Source: Dugong dugon
Lineage: Eukaryota; Chordata; Mammalia; Sirenia; Dugongidae
Reading direction: 5' to 3'
DNA: 64,000 nucleotides
NCBI GenBank assembly: GCA_030035585.1
Contig: CM057462.1
Coordinates: 136,798,734-136,862,733, forward strand
How positions within the stretch are numbered: the stretch's first letter is position 1; every line of letters starts with the position of its first letter. Under the pieces are notes generated by a model. The model saw nothing but the letters and a program-made list of their open reading frames with translations. It did no database searches and was not told the origin of the DNA. A program made the translations under genes and the position numbers. Positions 45,530-56,325 of the stretch are shown one piece after another.

Positions 45530-46280
45530 ACCTGTGTTATACAGATGACACAACCTTGCTTGCTGAAAGTGAAGAGGATTTGAACCACTTACTGACGAAG
45601 ATCAAAGACCACAGCCTTCAGTAAGGATTACACCTCAACACAAAGAAAACAAAAATCCTCACAACTGGACCAATGAGCAACATCATGGTAAATGAAGAAA
45701 AGATTGAAGTTCTGAAGGATTTCATTTTACTTGGATACACAATCAACATCCATGGAAGCAGCAGTCAAGAAATCAAAAGACGCATTGCATTGGGCAAATC
45801 TCCTGCAAAAGACCTCTTTAAAGTGTTAAAAAGCAAAGACTCAAGCCATGGTATTTTCAATCTCCTCGTATGCAGGCAAAACCTGGACAATGAATAAGGA
45901 AGACTGAAGAAGAATTGATGTCTTTGAATTATGGTGTTGGCAAAGAATATTGATATACCATGGACTGCCAAAAGAACAAACAAATCTGTCTTGGAAGAAA
46001 TACAGCCAGAATGCTCCTTAGAAGCAAGGATGGTAAGACTACGTCTCACATACTTTGGACGTATCATGAGGGATCAATCCCTGGAAAAGGACATCATGCT
46101 TGGTAAAGTAGAGGGTCAGCAACAAAGAGGAAGACCTTCAAGGAGATGGATTGACCCAGTGGCTGCAACAACGGGCTCAAGCATAACAAAGATCGCAAGG
46201 ATGAAGCAGGACCGGGTAGTGTTTCTTTCTGTTGTACTTGAGTCACCATGAGTCTGAATCGACTTGACGGTGCCTAATAA
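45530..46280 (+). mobile_element. RTE LINE 3' third inside the old L1
   Basis: It begins at the reverse-transcriptase catalytic box, which reads Y-T-D-D instead of the usual Y-A-D-D (about 45537). It continues through the 3' part of the protein (frames 45673-45897 and 45931-46251). About 45 bases are missing near 45840, which breaks the frame. The end is 'caccatgagtctgaatcgac' with an (AAC)n-like tail. It cannot code for active enzyme. Confidence 0.92.
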
Positions 46281-46285
46281 CAACA

Positions 46286-46494
46286 TTTTTATTGTTAGTT
46301 GTCATTGAGTCAATTCCAATTCATGGCGACCCCATGTGTGCAGAGTGGAACCTCTGTATAGGGTTTTCAAGGCCGTGACCTTTCGGAAGCTGATCTCCAG
46401 GCTTGTCTTTCAAGGCGTCTCTGGGTGAGTTCAAACAGCCAAACTTTCGGCTAGTCATCAAGAGCTTAACCATTTGTGCCATGCAGGGACTCCT
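46286..46494 (-). mobile_element. AfroSINE, long form, tail-to-tail with RTE
   Basis: Antisense copy from 'ttgttagttgtcattgagtc' to 'gccatgcagggactcc', with 'caggcttgtctttcaaggcg' as the long-form block. Its tail abuts the RTE tail, so the two RTE-like ends form an inverted repeat of about 45 bp with a very short loop. Confidence 0.93.
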
Positions 46495-46767
46495 GTGATG
46501 AATACATGAACCAGAAAAATTATAAATACAATGCCATTTATAATCACTCAAAAAGTAACATACTTAGGTATAAATGTAACAAAACATATCTGGGACTTAC
46601 ATGCTGAATATTACACATGCTAATGAAAGAAATCAAAGAAAGTCTAAATAAGTGGAGAGATTTACCATATTGAGATTGGTAAGACTAAATATAGCAAAGA
46701 TGTCAATTCTCCCCAAACTGATATGCAAGATTTAATGTAATTTCTGTAAAAATTCCAGCATGATTTT

Positions 46768-47325
46768 TTTTATTGTACTTTAGATGAAGGTTTACAGAAC
46801 ATATATTTTCTCATTAAACATTTAGTACACATACTGTTTTACGACAATGGTTAACAACCCCATGACATGGCAACACTCTCCCTTCTCGACCTTGGGTTCC
46901 CTATTACCAGTTTTCCTGTCCCCTCCTGCCTTCTAGTCCTTGTCCCTGGACTATTGTGCCCCATTAGACTTGTTTTGTTTTCTGGGGCTGTCTAATCTTT
47001 GGCTGAATGGTGAACCTCCGGAGTAACTTTATTACTGAGCTAAAAAGGTGTCTGGGGGCCATGCTCTTGGGGTTTCTCCGGTCTCTGTCAAGCCAGTAAG
47101 TCCAGCATTTTTTTTTTTGTGAGTTAAAATTTTGTTCTACATTTTTCTCCAGCTCTGTCCAAGAGCCTCTGTTGTGATCCCTGTCAGAGCAGTCAGTGGT
47201 GGTAGCCGGGCACCATCTAGTTCTACTGGACTCGGTCTCTTGGAGGCTGTGGTAGTTGTGGTCCATTAGTCCTTTGGACTACTCTTTCCCTTGTATCTTG
47301 TTTTCTTCATCCTCCCTTTCTAGCA
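46768..47325 (-). mobile_element. L1 3' end, antisense, inside the old L1
   Basis: Read on the minus strand it starts 'gggaggatgaagaaaacaag' and ends in a poly-A (the T-run at 46767-46774). agcatgatttttt flanks it at both sides ('ccagcatgattttttttattg' and 'ctagcatgattttttatag'). It has the simple 3' end form. The 100-codon antisense frame at 46964-47266 is a by-product. Confidence 0.92.
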
Positions 47326-47455
47326 TGATTTTTTATAGATACAGGCAAGATTGTCCTAAAATTTATATGAAAAGGCAAAGGAACTACAATAACTGAAACA
47401 ATTTTGGAAAAAAAAATAAAGTGGGACAATTAGGCTACCCAATCTCAAAACTTAT

Positions 47456-47650
47456 TACAGTAAAACCTGTGAGAGCTGGAACTCGATGGGACTGCCTTGT
47501 TTATCTGAGTCTCACAAGTTTTCAACATTTGATGGGGTGCAGCCTTACCACTTTTCTATTGTTCATTTTAGTGGAAAATATTTTAGTCTTCCTTCTCTGA
47601 CAGGTTTCTGCCTTACACAGGTTTTGGCTTTTGCAGGTGTGACTGTATAT
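47456..47650. mobile_element. Short pogo/Tigger-like DNA transposon
   Basis: Ends 'tacagtaaaacctgtgagagc' and the complement of 'tacagtcacacctgcaaaagcc' are imperfect terminal inverted repeats with TA at the border. About 195 bp, no transposase. It interrupts the old L1, whose text resumes at 'aagacaatgtggtattggca'. Confidence 0.65.
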
Positions 47651-48814
47651 GGCCATAGTTATCAAGACAATGTGGTATTGGCAGAGGAATAGACACATAT
47701 ACTAATGGTATGGAATAGACAACCTTCAAATAGACACATATAAATATGCCCAACCAATTTTTGACAAAGGTGCAAAAGAAATTCAGAGAAGGAAAGATGA
47801 CTTTTCTGACAAATAATGCTGGAGCAATTGGACATTCATAAGTACCCCCCCTCACTCCCCCCCACAAAAAAAGAAAAGAACCTTGACCTAAGTCTCACAC
47901 CTTATGCAAAAATTAATTCAAAATGCATCATGGACTTAAATGTGAATTGTAAAACTATAAAATTTTTAGAGAAAAAATTGGAGGATATCTTCAGGACCTA
48001 GTACTAGGCAAAGAGTTCTTGGACTTGATACCAAACCAAAGGAAAAACTGATAAACTGGACTATACCAATATTAAAACATTTTGCTCTGCAAAAGATCTT
48101 GTTAAAGACAAGTTGTAGACTGGGAGAAAATATTTGTAAACCATATATAAAACAAAGGACTAGTGTCTAGCATATATAAAGAACTCTCAAAACCCAACAG
48201 ATAAAAAGCCAAATAATCTAATTAGTAAATGGACAAAAGACATAGAGGACATTTCACCAAAAAATATATACAAATGGCAAATAAGCACATGACACTAAAG
48301 AATCTATACAGATAGCAAATAAGCACATGAAAAGATATTCAACATCATCAGCCATTAGAGAAATGCAAATTAAAACCACAATGAGACTTCACTACATACT
48401 CATCAGAATGGCTAATAAAAAGCAGTGACAACACCAAGTGCTGGCCAGGGTGCAGAGATCACTCACACAATGCTGGTGAGAAGGTAGAATCATAAGCTGC
48501 TCTAAAAACAAAGTTTGGCTGTTCCTTTAAAAACGAAGCACGCAGCTACCGTATGAACAAGTCATTATACTCTTCGGCACTTCTCACAGAAAAATGAAGC
48601 CTTATGTTTACACAAAAACCTGTACACAAATGTTGACGGCAGTTTTATTCTTAATAATCAAAAAACTGTAAACAACCCATGGCGTTTTGTGTACTTAATT
48701 ACACACTGGGAGCATTTTAGCTATTTGCTTCCATGTCCTTCTCCCCAAGTAAGATGTTTTATTTTTGAGGGCAGAGGTCTTATTTACATGTGAAAGAGAG
48801 TATAGGGTGGGAAA

Positions 48815-48929
48815 GTTTACCAGAACCTGTGGATCAAATCCTGCCTGCTATCTGTCTGACCATGGAGAGGTTATTTAATTTTTCTGTGTCTTTATTTCCT
48901 CATCTGTAATAATGATAATAAGGCATCTA
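48815..48929 (+). repeat. MIR SINE relic, left part
   Basis: 'gtggatcaaatcctgcctgc', 'ttcctcatctgtaataatga' and 'taataaggcatctac' are sense MIR. It resumes at 49230 after a DNA transposon. Confidence 0.8.
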
Positions 48930-49229
48930 CAGTAATTCCCAGGGTTATGAACGTCCAACTTATGGACAACTCGTACTTGTCCTTTAATCTTATGCATATT
49001 TGCCCTCACCTTGAAACACTGGAACCAGCTCCTACTTGAAACAAATTCTTCATCACAATCACCTTCACTTGCTGCATATGCAACTTTTAAATCACTGGAA
49101 AGTCTTCAAGCCTTTTCTTGCACTAAAGGTTGGCAAAATAAGAACCCTTTGCACCTGTTCTGACTTACCTACAAATTCAACAGACATGCTCAGGAACGGA
49201 TCTCATTCGCAACCCGGGGACTGCCTGCA
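48930..49229. mobile_element. Pogo/Tigger-like non-autonomous element inside MIR
   Basis: The left end is 'cagtaattcccagggttatg' and the right end is the complement of 'caggcagtccccgggttgcg'. Each is followed inward by 'aacg/aatg', an imperfect terminal inverted repeat. There is no transposase. The 69-codon frame at 49036-49245 is a by-product. Confidence 0.7.
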
Positions 49230-49270
49230 CCTGCAAAGCACTTAGAGCAGCTCCTGGCACACAGTAAGCT
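49230..49270 (+). repeat. MIR SINE relic, right part
   Basis: 'gcaaagcacttagagcagct' then 'cctggcacacagtaag' is the MIR 3' end that completes the 48815-48929 piece. Confidence 0.8.
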
Positions 49271-49274
49271 TATA

Positions 49275-49565
49275 TCACTAACACATGGCTCCTGGTACTA
49301 GCCCAGAGCTAAATGTTTTAATAAATTTTAGTAAATGTTTGTTGAATGAGTGAGTGAATGAATGAATGATTATGGTTCTAAACTATTTCCCCACAGCTGT
49401 ATAAGGTGCTGACTCCTTTCTATCCCTATCACTGTAATTCTAACTGGGGCACTTATCATATCTCATTACACTAGTATAATGAACTACAATCTAATAATGC
49501 TTACACACTTAGGCCAATGGCTGACACAAAATAAATACTCAATATTTGTAACCATGATTAGATTG
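49275..49565 (+). repeat. L2-type 3' end relics
   Basis: 'aaatgtttgttgaatgagtg' (49334) and 'aaaataaatactcaatattt' (49528) are L2 3' end texts. They may be two copies or one rearranged copy. Confidence 0.5.
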
Positions 49566-49698
49566 CTTGAGTCTTAACTAATTCCTTCACAATCCTATCA
49601 GAGGAAATCATTCTAAAATATATGCCAGTCTCCTGATTGCAAACCTCCACTTGCTCTCATAATAAAGTAGATAGTAGAAATCTATTAGCATAACAGTT

Positions 49699-49775
49699 TT
49701 AAAAAAACAAACCATTGCCATCAAGTCAATTCCAACTCATAGCAACTCTATAGGACAGAGTAGAACTGCCCCCAC
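49699..49775 (-). mobile_element. 5'-truncated AfroSINE with perfect 12-bp duplication
   Basis: Only the tail half is present (antisense, 'accattgccatcaagtcaat' to 'cagagtagaactgcccc'). agcataacagtt flanks it exactly at 49687-49698 and 49776-49787. The truncation therefore arose at insertion, and the tRNA head was never present at this site. Confidence 0.95.
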
Positions 49776-49799
49776 AGCATAACAGTTAAGGCCTCATAA

Positions 49800-50165
49800 T
49801 CCAACCTTAACCTAGTTTCAGAGTACAAATAAAGTGCTCAATATATAGTAGCCATAATTATATTTACTATCTTTTCTACTAGATTCTTTCCCACATCCTG
49901 TATTCCAACCACGTGAAGTTACGAAGCTACTATTTCCTGAAGAAGCTATGGTTTTGTCAGAAATGTCCTCCCTCTCTTTCTTATCTGGCAAATATTTTCT
50001 TTTTAATGAAGCCTCCATGCCATCGCTCCTCTCTACCCATCCACCCACCATCCATTTATTCATCTAAATCATTCCACAAGCTTTCATTTTTTACTTTTAG
50101 TCCCAGGGATCCCCAGCACAGTGCCTAGCACATAATGCTCATTAGTGTTTGTTGAATTGGATTGA
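49800..50165 (+). repeat. L2 LINE 3' relic, sense
   Basis: 'agtgctcaatatatagtagc', 'cccagcacagtgcctagcac' and 'tagtgtttgttgaattggat' fit L2 3' end text. Frames on both strands here are by-products. Confidence 0.5.
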
Positions 50166-50545
50166 GGAGCAAAGAAAGAAGTCCTTAACTCATCAATTTT
50201 CTAAACTCCTGAAACCTGCACTAGTTTTTTTTGGAATGTGGTCATTATAACTGAGTGCCATGTGCAATGTTTGGTAAAGTCCTTGAGTTTCTAAGAAGTA
50301 GGGCACTCATTTTTAAAAGAGTATAAAAAGTTGCCACATGAATCTCCAAGGAAACACAGAGTATGTATTGCTAAGGGGTTTATCCGAGTTTGTTGGTACA
50401 GCAGGCTCTGCCATTTTGCCCGCTCTTCTCTCTCACTCTCTGCCCTCCAGGAACACTCCTCCCAGCCATGGTAGCCTCGTGCTGTCTGAAGCTCCCAAAC
50501 ACACACACTTAGTTCCACATCCCCACCATTATCTTTTCTATCTCT
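50166..50545. other. Unrecognised sequence
   Basis: Overlapping frames on both strands (50291-50580) share the same DNA, and neither has a recognised domain. No repeat was recognised. Confidence 0.45.
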
Positions 50546-50550
50546 CTTTC

Positions 50551-50753
50551 TGTTGCCCTAAAGTCTATTCTGACTCATGACAGACCCCATGTGTGTCAGA
50601 GTAGAACTGTACTCCATAGGGTTTTCAATGGCTGATTTTTCCGAAGTGGATCACCAGGTCTTTCTTCCAAGGTACCTCTTGATTGTACTCGAACCTCTAA
50701 CCTTTCAGTTAGCATCTGAGCCTATTAACCTTTTGCACCACCTAGGGACTCTT
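50551..50753 (-). mobile_element. AfroSINE, long form, antisense
   Basis: Antisense copy: 'ttgccctaaagtctattctg' tail, 'caggtctttcttccaaggta' long-form block, 'ttgcaccacctagggactc' head. The 111-codon sense frame starting at 50577 crosses it and is a by-product. Confidence 0.93.
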
Positions 50754-51054
50754 CAATCTCCATTCTCCCTCCCATCAAACACTCTAATCGCTATGGCTTT
50801 ATTCATAGCTATTTTAAATTATCTTAATACCTTGATGACTAACACAACTTCCAGTGTTTCTTCTGCACACAGCCCTGTCACATTATTTGAACATTTGAGT
50901 AGTTTGGGTTAATTCCTGGTTTGACTTTATAAATGCCAGCCAGGAATTTTACCTCATCCTTCAAATTATTGCCACCACATACACAGTGCCAGAGAATATA
51001 GACTTTACATAATGCTGAGTCCAACTTTGTATAAACTTGACTTAGTTTTCAAAA

Positions 51055-51552
51055 ATTAAAAGAGTGAGGTTCACTGTTCAGCCCGGGAGTGGACAGCCCT
51101 GTAAAACCAAAGGAGACTAACGAGGTACAGGAGTCCAGTGACAAGGGCCAGAAGGCAGAACGGGACAAGGAAGCTGGTGATAGGGAACCCAAGGTTGAGT
51201 AAGGATGTTCTTGATGTGTTGTGAGATTGTTAACCATTGTCATAGGGCAACATCTGTAGTAACTGTTAAATGAGAAACTATTTTGTTCTGTAAGCCTTCA
51301 TCTTAAGTGAGAATAACAGCACAATTCGAAGAGCATAGTCAATGTCACTGAACTGTGCATTTAGAAATTTTTGAAATGGTGTATCTTTGGCTATGTGTAT
51401 TTTCACCAAAAAAAAAAGGTTGAGAAGTTAGAGGGTTGATATGTTGTGGGGTTGTTAACCAATGTCATAAAACAACATGTGTACTACTGTTTCATGAGAA
51501 ACTATTTGTTCTGTAAGCCTTCACCTGAAGTACAATAAAAAAAAAAAATTAA
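51055..51552 (+). mobile_element. L1 3' end, composite 3' UTR form
   Basis: A 5'-truncated L1 from 'aagagtgaggttcactgttc' to a poly-A at 51536-51549. The end block occurs twice (51215-51310 and 51430-51535), separated by a spacer with 'aacagcacaattcgaagagc' and an internal A-run at 51408-51418. 'aaaattaaaagag' (51053-51065) and 'aaaattaaaagagc' (51546-51559) suggest a target duplication. Confidence 0.88.
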
Positions 51553-51559
51553 AAGAGCA

Positions 51560-53340
51560 CTTCTATTTTAAAAGGAGCAAATTTATATTCATTATACAAC
51601 TAAATCAAATAATTCTTAGAGCAAAGGTACCACTAAAAAATGTACATGAATGTATTAAATAATACTTGGATTCACTTAATTTTCTGCGTGGTAAAATTTT
51701 CTGATAAATTTTGACTTTTCTAAATATATTTTTCTGTTAGAACTTTTCCCACATCTTCAATTAGCTAGTTCCTTTTTCATTAATAATTCACTCTTTGGTC
51801 AAAATTGATCTAAAAAGGATTAGAATACTGTTTCCCTGGCTCGTTTTAACCACAGCTTCACACTGACCTCCTATTTTACTGAATTCTTATCACTCCATCA
51901 TTTAGAGAATAGAAATATAATCTTAATAAAAAAACTATGTCTACCTTTTCTCTTCCCTTCTGTGTACAATATCAAATCTGATCATATAAACACATTTTCC
52001 ATTTGTAGCCTGAGTTTCCTCAGACCTCATCAGCCTGTGACAGGGAAATGATATCAGCAGTAACTCAAATTTCACAGGTCCCTTCCTCTTGACATAGAAC
52101 TTCCAGCCCCATGAAAATTCCACGCCCCCAAACTCCCACCACCCAAGGCCTCTGAGCCATAGAACAACAAGGGCTCTAAACTGCCAAAGCTGTACTGTGA
52201 TCTATGGTACAACGGGGACTATCCCTCTCTCCTATTTGGGTCAATCTCTGAGGGTGAGGCTTCTCAGAGATGCTTCTCAGATTTCACTATATATATTTTT
52301 AGTAAAATAGAATTTTTTTTTTTTTTTTCTTTTTAGTCATTTTTTTTTCCCTGTTACAGGACAAACACCACACTTTAACGTTTGGAATCATTTTTCCTCT
52401 TAATGTCTAAGGATTTCTGGCTCAGCCAAGCATGGGGTCTGGCACTTTTTTTTCTTTTAGTATGAATTTTCCACCCAGACACGCAAACAGTTCTGTCAAC
52501 TACCCCACCTTTCATCAGACATACCCAGCATGCCTAAACCTGGAAGGGGACAAAGCCTAGACTCAAGCTGACTCCCTACTCTATATTAAAAATGAATTAA
52601 GGAATTGAGAAAAATGGTTGTATTAAATCCTCTTGCAGATTTTTCCATTTCAAAAAAAAAGAACATCTGACAATGATAATACCTTAACCCAAAGAAACAA
52701 ATGTCCAAGAGCAAAACTTCTTAAGTTGGGGGAACAGGTGATGGAAATATTGTTTAGAGATTTTTCTATCAAATCGCACTCAAAATGAGACCATAGAAGC
52801 AGACTCCTAAAAAAAATCCAGATCTTTCCTAACTGACACATGAGTACTCTTGATCAGCATTTGGGGCCTATCAAACACTCTCAAACCCTGGGTCCTAAGT
52901 AGCCCAGCCGGTACCCTTTTCTATCCCGAGGACCCTATAACATCTGCATTCAGATGCTGGTTGGCTGCCAGCCACAGAGACTTCACACAGGTTTATTGTG
53001 ATAATTTTAGGATCCAAAGACAACCTGACATTTAAGTTTTACCACTAATTACTTTAACAATCACCCCACTGTTTTTCAGTACCACAGCTATTTTCTTTCA
53101 TTTCTATCCAAGCTTTCTTTTTGAAATAAAAGTCATTTCCACTTGACTGCTTTTGCCTTCTATCCATGGAAATTTGTGAAAATCTTTCCTGTAGATTTAT
53201 TTTTGTTTTAAATCTGTCTAAGGCTGTTCTCTACTCTTAGAAAGTTTCTTTTCAAAGTGTGTTGACAGTTGTTGATCATATAGTTGTGAGACTGAGCATT
53301 TGCTTATTGTGGGGAAAGGAGAAGTGAGACATTGGTATCT
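51560..53340. other. Unrecognised sequence
   Basis: About 1.8 kb with T-runs at 52311-52328 and 52343-52351. No repeat family or gene was recognised, and the 60-63 codon frames have no support. Confidence 0.4.
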
Positions 53341-53344
53341 ATAG

Positions 53345-53555
53345 AGTGCCATGCTGAGCTCTTTACTTACAAGTGGAATCCTCACAACTTACCTAGTATT
53401 GCCTTCATTTTACAGATGGGAGGACAGCACCAATAGGCATAGTAAGACGCTCAAGGTCATGAGAGCTCTGAAGGCATTGAGACTGGATTTGAACCCAGGT
53501 CTGTCTAATTCCAGATCCCATTTAATTTCGATATACCAAAAGCTCTCCATGAGTC
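53345..53555 (-). repeat. MIR SINE relic, antisense
   Basis: 'ttcattttacagatgggagg', 'ctcaaggtcatgagagctct' and 'ggatttgaacccaggtctgt' are antisense MIR. The 76-codon sense frame over it is a by-product. Confidence 0.88.
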
Positions 53556-53559
53556 CGAA

Positions 53560-54635
53560 AGAGAGAGAGTTCCATAGGTAGTTCCCTCCACAGCAGGAAG
53601 GACCTTGCTTTTAAGTATAGCAATCCTTTCCTAACACACCTCTTAATGGATGTTATTGTGTTCACCATCTTAGAAGAGTTTTCCTGCCTTGTGCTTGTCT
53701 ACAAATAGATGTCACAATTATTTTGTCTCACTTGTGTATATTTTGTGTTTCACAGATGCACAGATCCAAAATTTATCCATACGTTCTTACAAAGTCTGAG
53801 ACTGTAAATGTACCCTTTCTGCCTCTCCTGAGACTATAGGTTTGGATAAAATTACTTGGAATATTTAGCTGAATTACAGCCATTAAGTGAAGTATGAAAT
53901 CAGGCTGCAAGGTTTAAATCTACAATCTCAAAGATCTCGCTGCTAGATGGTAGGGTTAATTGTTACCTCCTTCAATGAGTTCGAAAACGTCCTTGATATA
54001 AGATGATTTTGACACAATTGATTGGGAAAACAGTGAGCCCTAGTCTGTAACGGTTTGATAAAGTGCAGTGAAGTGGAAAATTAATGTTAATATAACTTGG
54101 TAAACATCAATCATACATGTTAGGTGAAGGTTACTAGAGTCAAATATTTATACGGAACATGCCTGGAATTCTGAGTATTAACTTGCCTCTGTAAACTCTC
54201 CTGAATTTTGTATTGTGTGGTCAGCTTTGCAAAACAATTCTACAAAGAAATACTCAACCAGTGAGGTCAGCTTGTTTAAGTGAAAAAAATGAAATGTGTA
54301 CACAATAATATAAATCATTGGCTCAATACCACCTAAAGAAAACACAGCGGCTACGTATGAATGTAACTAGACATTTTCTAAATCCTAAGTAATTTGTAAC
54401 ACATTATCTAGTTACAATAACCTACAACAGTGCCTTTCATACAAAGGGCAATCTGGCCAAGCTTTTGATTTGGGCAAAATTCATGTCACCTGCTTTGTAT
54501 TAATCCTCATTCAAACTATCAAGTTCGGTAAACAAATAAAATTATTTTTATTTAATTTTTAAAATGCATTCTCTCTTCCTCATGTTAGGAGCAGATCTCT
54601 GGTATACCAGCACACCCATTCTCAGTAAAAATATT
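53560..54635. other. Unrecognised sequence
   Basis: No repeat or gene was recognised in about 1.1 kb. Confidence 0.45.
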
Positions 54636-54637
54636 CC

Positions 54638-55500
54638 CCAAGTCTTAAAAGCCTGTGAGCAGTTATCTAAGATACTCCACTGGTCTCATCCCTTTGGGAG
54701 CAAGGGAGAATGAAGAGAACAGGATACAAGGAAAAGATTAGTCCAAAGGATTAATGGACCACAGCTACCAAGGCCTCCACCAGACTGAGTCCATCCAGTA
54801 CAGCTAGATGGTGCCCGGCTACCACCACTGACTGCTCTGACCAGGATCATAACAGAGGGTTCTGGACAGAGCTGGAGAAGGATGTAGAACAAAATTCTAA
54901 CACACACAAAAAAAAGACCAGATTTACTGGCCTGAAAGAGACTGGAGAAACCCTGAGAGTATGGCCCCCAGACACCCCTTTTAGTTCAGTGGTGAAGTCA
55001 CTTCTGAGGTTCACCATTCAGCTGGGGATTGGACGGCCCCATAAAACAAAACAGGACTAATGAGGCACAGTAGTCCAGGGACAAGGACTAGAAGACAGAA
55101 GGGGACAGAAAAACTGGTGATAGGGAACCCAAGGTTGAGTAAGGACAGTGTTGACATGTAGTGGGGTTGTTAACCATTGTCATAGGGCAACATGTGTACT
55201 AACTGTTTGATGAAAAACTATTTTGTTCTTTTGTTCTGTAAACCTTCATCTAAACTGAGAATAGCAGCACAACTGGAAGAACGTAATCGATGTCACTGAA
55301 TTGTGCATGTAGAAATTTTTGAAATTGTGTATCTTTGGCTATGCATATTTTCACCAAAAAAAAAAAAAAAGGTCAAGAAAGGAGAATGTTGACATGTTGT
55401 GGGGTTGTTAACCAGTATCTTAAAACAGTATGTGTACTGACTGTTTAGTGAAAAACTATTTGTTCTGTAAACTTTCACCTAAAGTACAATTAAATTTTAA
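54638..55500 (+). mobile_element. L1 3' end, composite 3' UTR form, long copy
   Basis: It starts in the L1 3' UTR at 'aagtcttaaaagcctgtgag' and runs through 'gggagaatgaagagaacagg' to the end. The end block occurs at about 55155-55255 and again at 55390-55490. Between them lies the 'agcagcacaactggaagaac' spacer with an A-run at 55356-55371. The final tail is A/T-rich, not pure A. Confidence 0.9.
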
Positions 55501-56157
55501 GTAGAGTTATATTCTTCATAAACACAAAGTATTTTAGCTAGAGTATTCTATTGGTGTGGAAAGCAAAGCACTTCAGATTTTAGTTCATATACAGATACCT
55601 TTATTATAACTAATATGGATATATACATATATGGTACTGGATAGTCACTAATGAACATTGCATAAAATCTGAACATAATACATAAGAATTATAGGACTAA
55701 AACACCAGACTAGGCCTTGAGAAAGTTTCAACTAATTGTCTGCCTCAGCATTAAACAATCTTTTAACCATTATTATAGTTTTGATGTATTGTATATGTTA
55801 TTAATTAATAACTTTAGTATACTATATCAAATCAAAGGTTTTGGTGCATATTTACTACTTCATACTTGCCAAGTAACATGGTCATGTAAATCTTTTAAAG
55901 CTTTAAATCTTCCTGGTGCTGGTTCATTTGCTGCTTTGGGAGATCTAATAACTGTTCTCTAATTTTATTTTTCCATTTCTTTTTCAATGATCCAATGGCT
56001 TTTATATTTTTCTTCATTTTGATAATTTTCATATACATATTCAACTGAATTTAACACGTACTTAATGCTAACCTTGAATAATCAATAAAACATGTATTTG
56101 ATGAGATTGATAAGAATCTTCGGATCTAATCATGAATTCTGATATTCTTTGGGAGCT
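55501..56157. other. Unrecognised AT-rich sequence
   Basis: The 81-codon sense frame at 55717-55962 has no recognisable domain. No repeat was recognised. Confidence 0.4.
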
Positions 56158-56168
56158 AGAGTATATAT

Positions 56169-56314
56169 ATTTAAAAAAAACCCAAACTCATTGCCATCAT
56201 GTTGATTCTGACTCATATGACCCTATAGGACAGAGTAGAACTGCCCCACAGGGTTTCCAAGGAGTGGCTGATGGATTCAAACTTTTGGTTAGCAGTCAAA
56301 CACTTAACCACTGG
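56169..56314 (-). mobile_element. AfroSINE, short form, with perfect 11-bp duplication
   Basis: Antisense copy from an A-run ('ttaaaaaaaacccaaactca') to the head 'cttaaccactgg'. agagtatatat flanks it at 56158-56168 and 56315-56325. It is missing about 20 bases of the head region. Confidence 0.94.
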
Positions 56315-56325
56315 AGAGTATATAT

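Larger units (their letters stand above)
42421..48700 (+). mobile_element. Old L1 LINE broken by later insertions
   Basis: A degraded sense L1, older than the copy at 26-33 kb. Its left part (42421-42840) resembles an L1M 5' UTR ('gacttccagttctggaaaaa'). The ORF2 parts are at 42850-43543 ('FIPGMQAWF', '[12 protein letters not shown]'), 44093-44265, 45270-45529, 46495-46767, 47326-47455 and 47651-48690. The joints rejoin cleanly when the inserts are removed, for example 'ctcaccact' directly to 'cttattcaacatagtgctag'. The step from 5' UTR to ORF2 implies an earlier internal deletion. Confidence 0.82.

Noticed and set aside
45530..46280. Active RTE reverse transcriptase fragment
   Set aside because: It is 5'-truncated at the catalytic box, carries a frame-breaking deletion near 45840 and has stops.
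50291..50912. Possible exon group from overlapping frames on both strands
   Set aside because: The frames overlap on opposite strands and one crosses an AfroSINE. No splice pattern or domain was seen.
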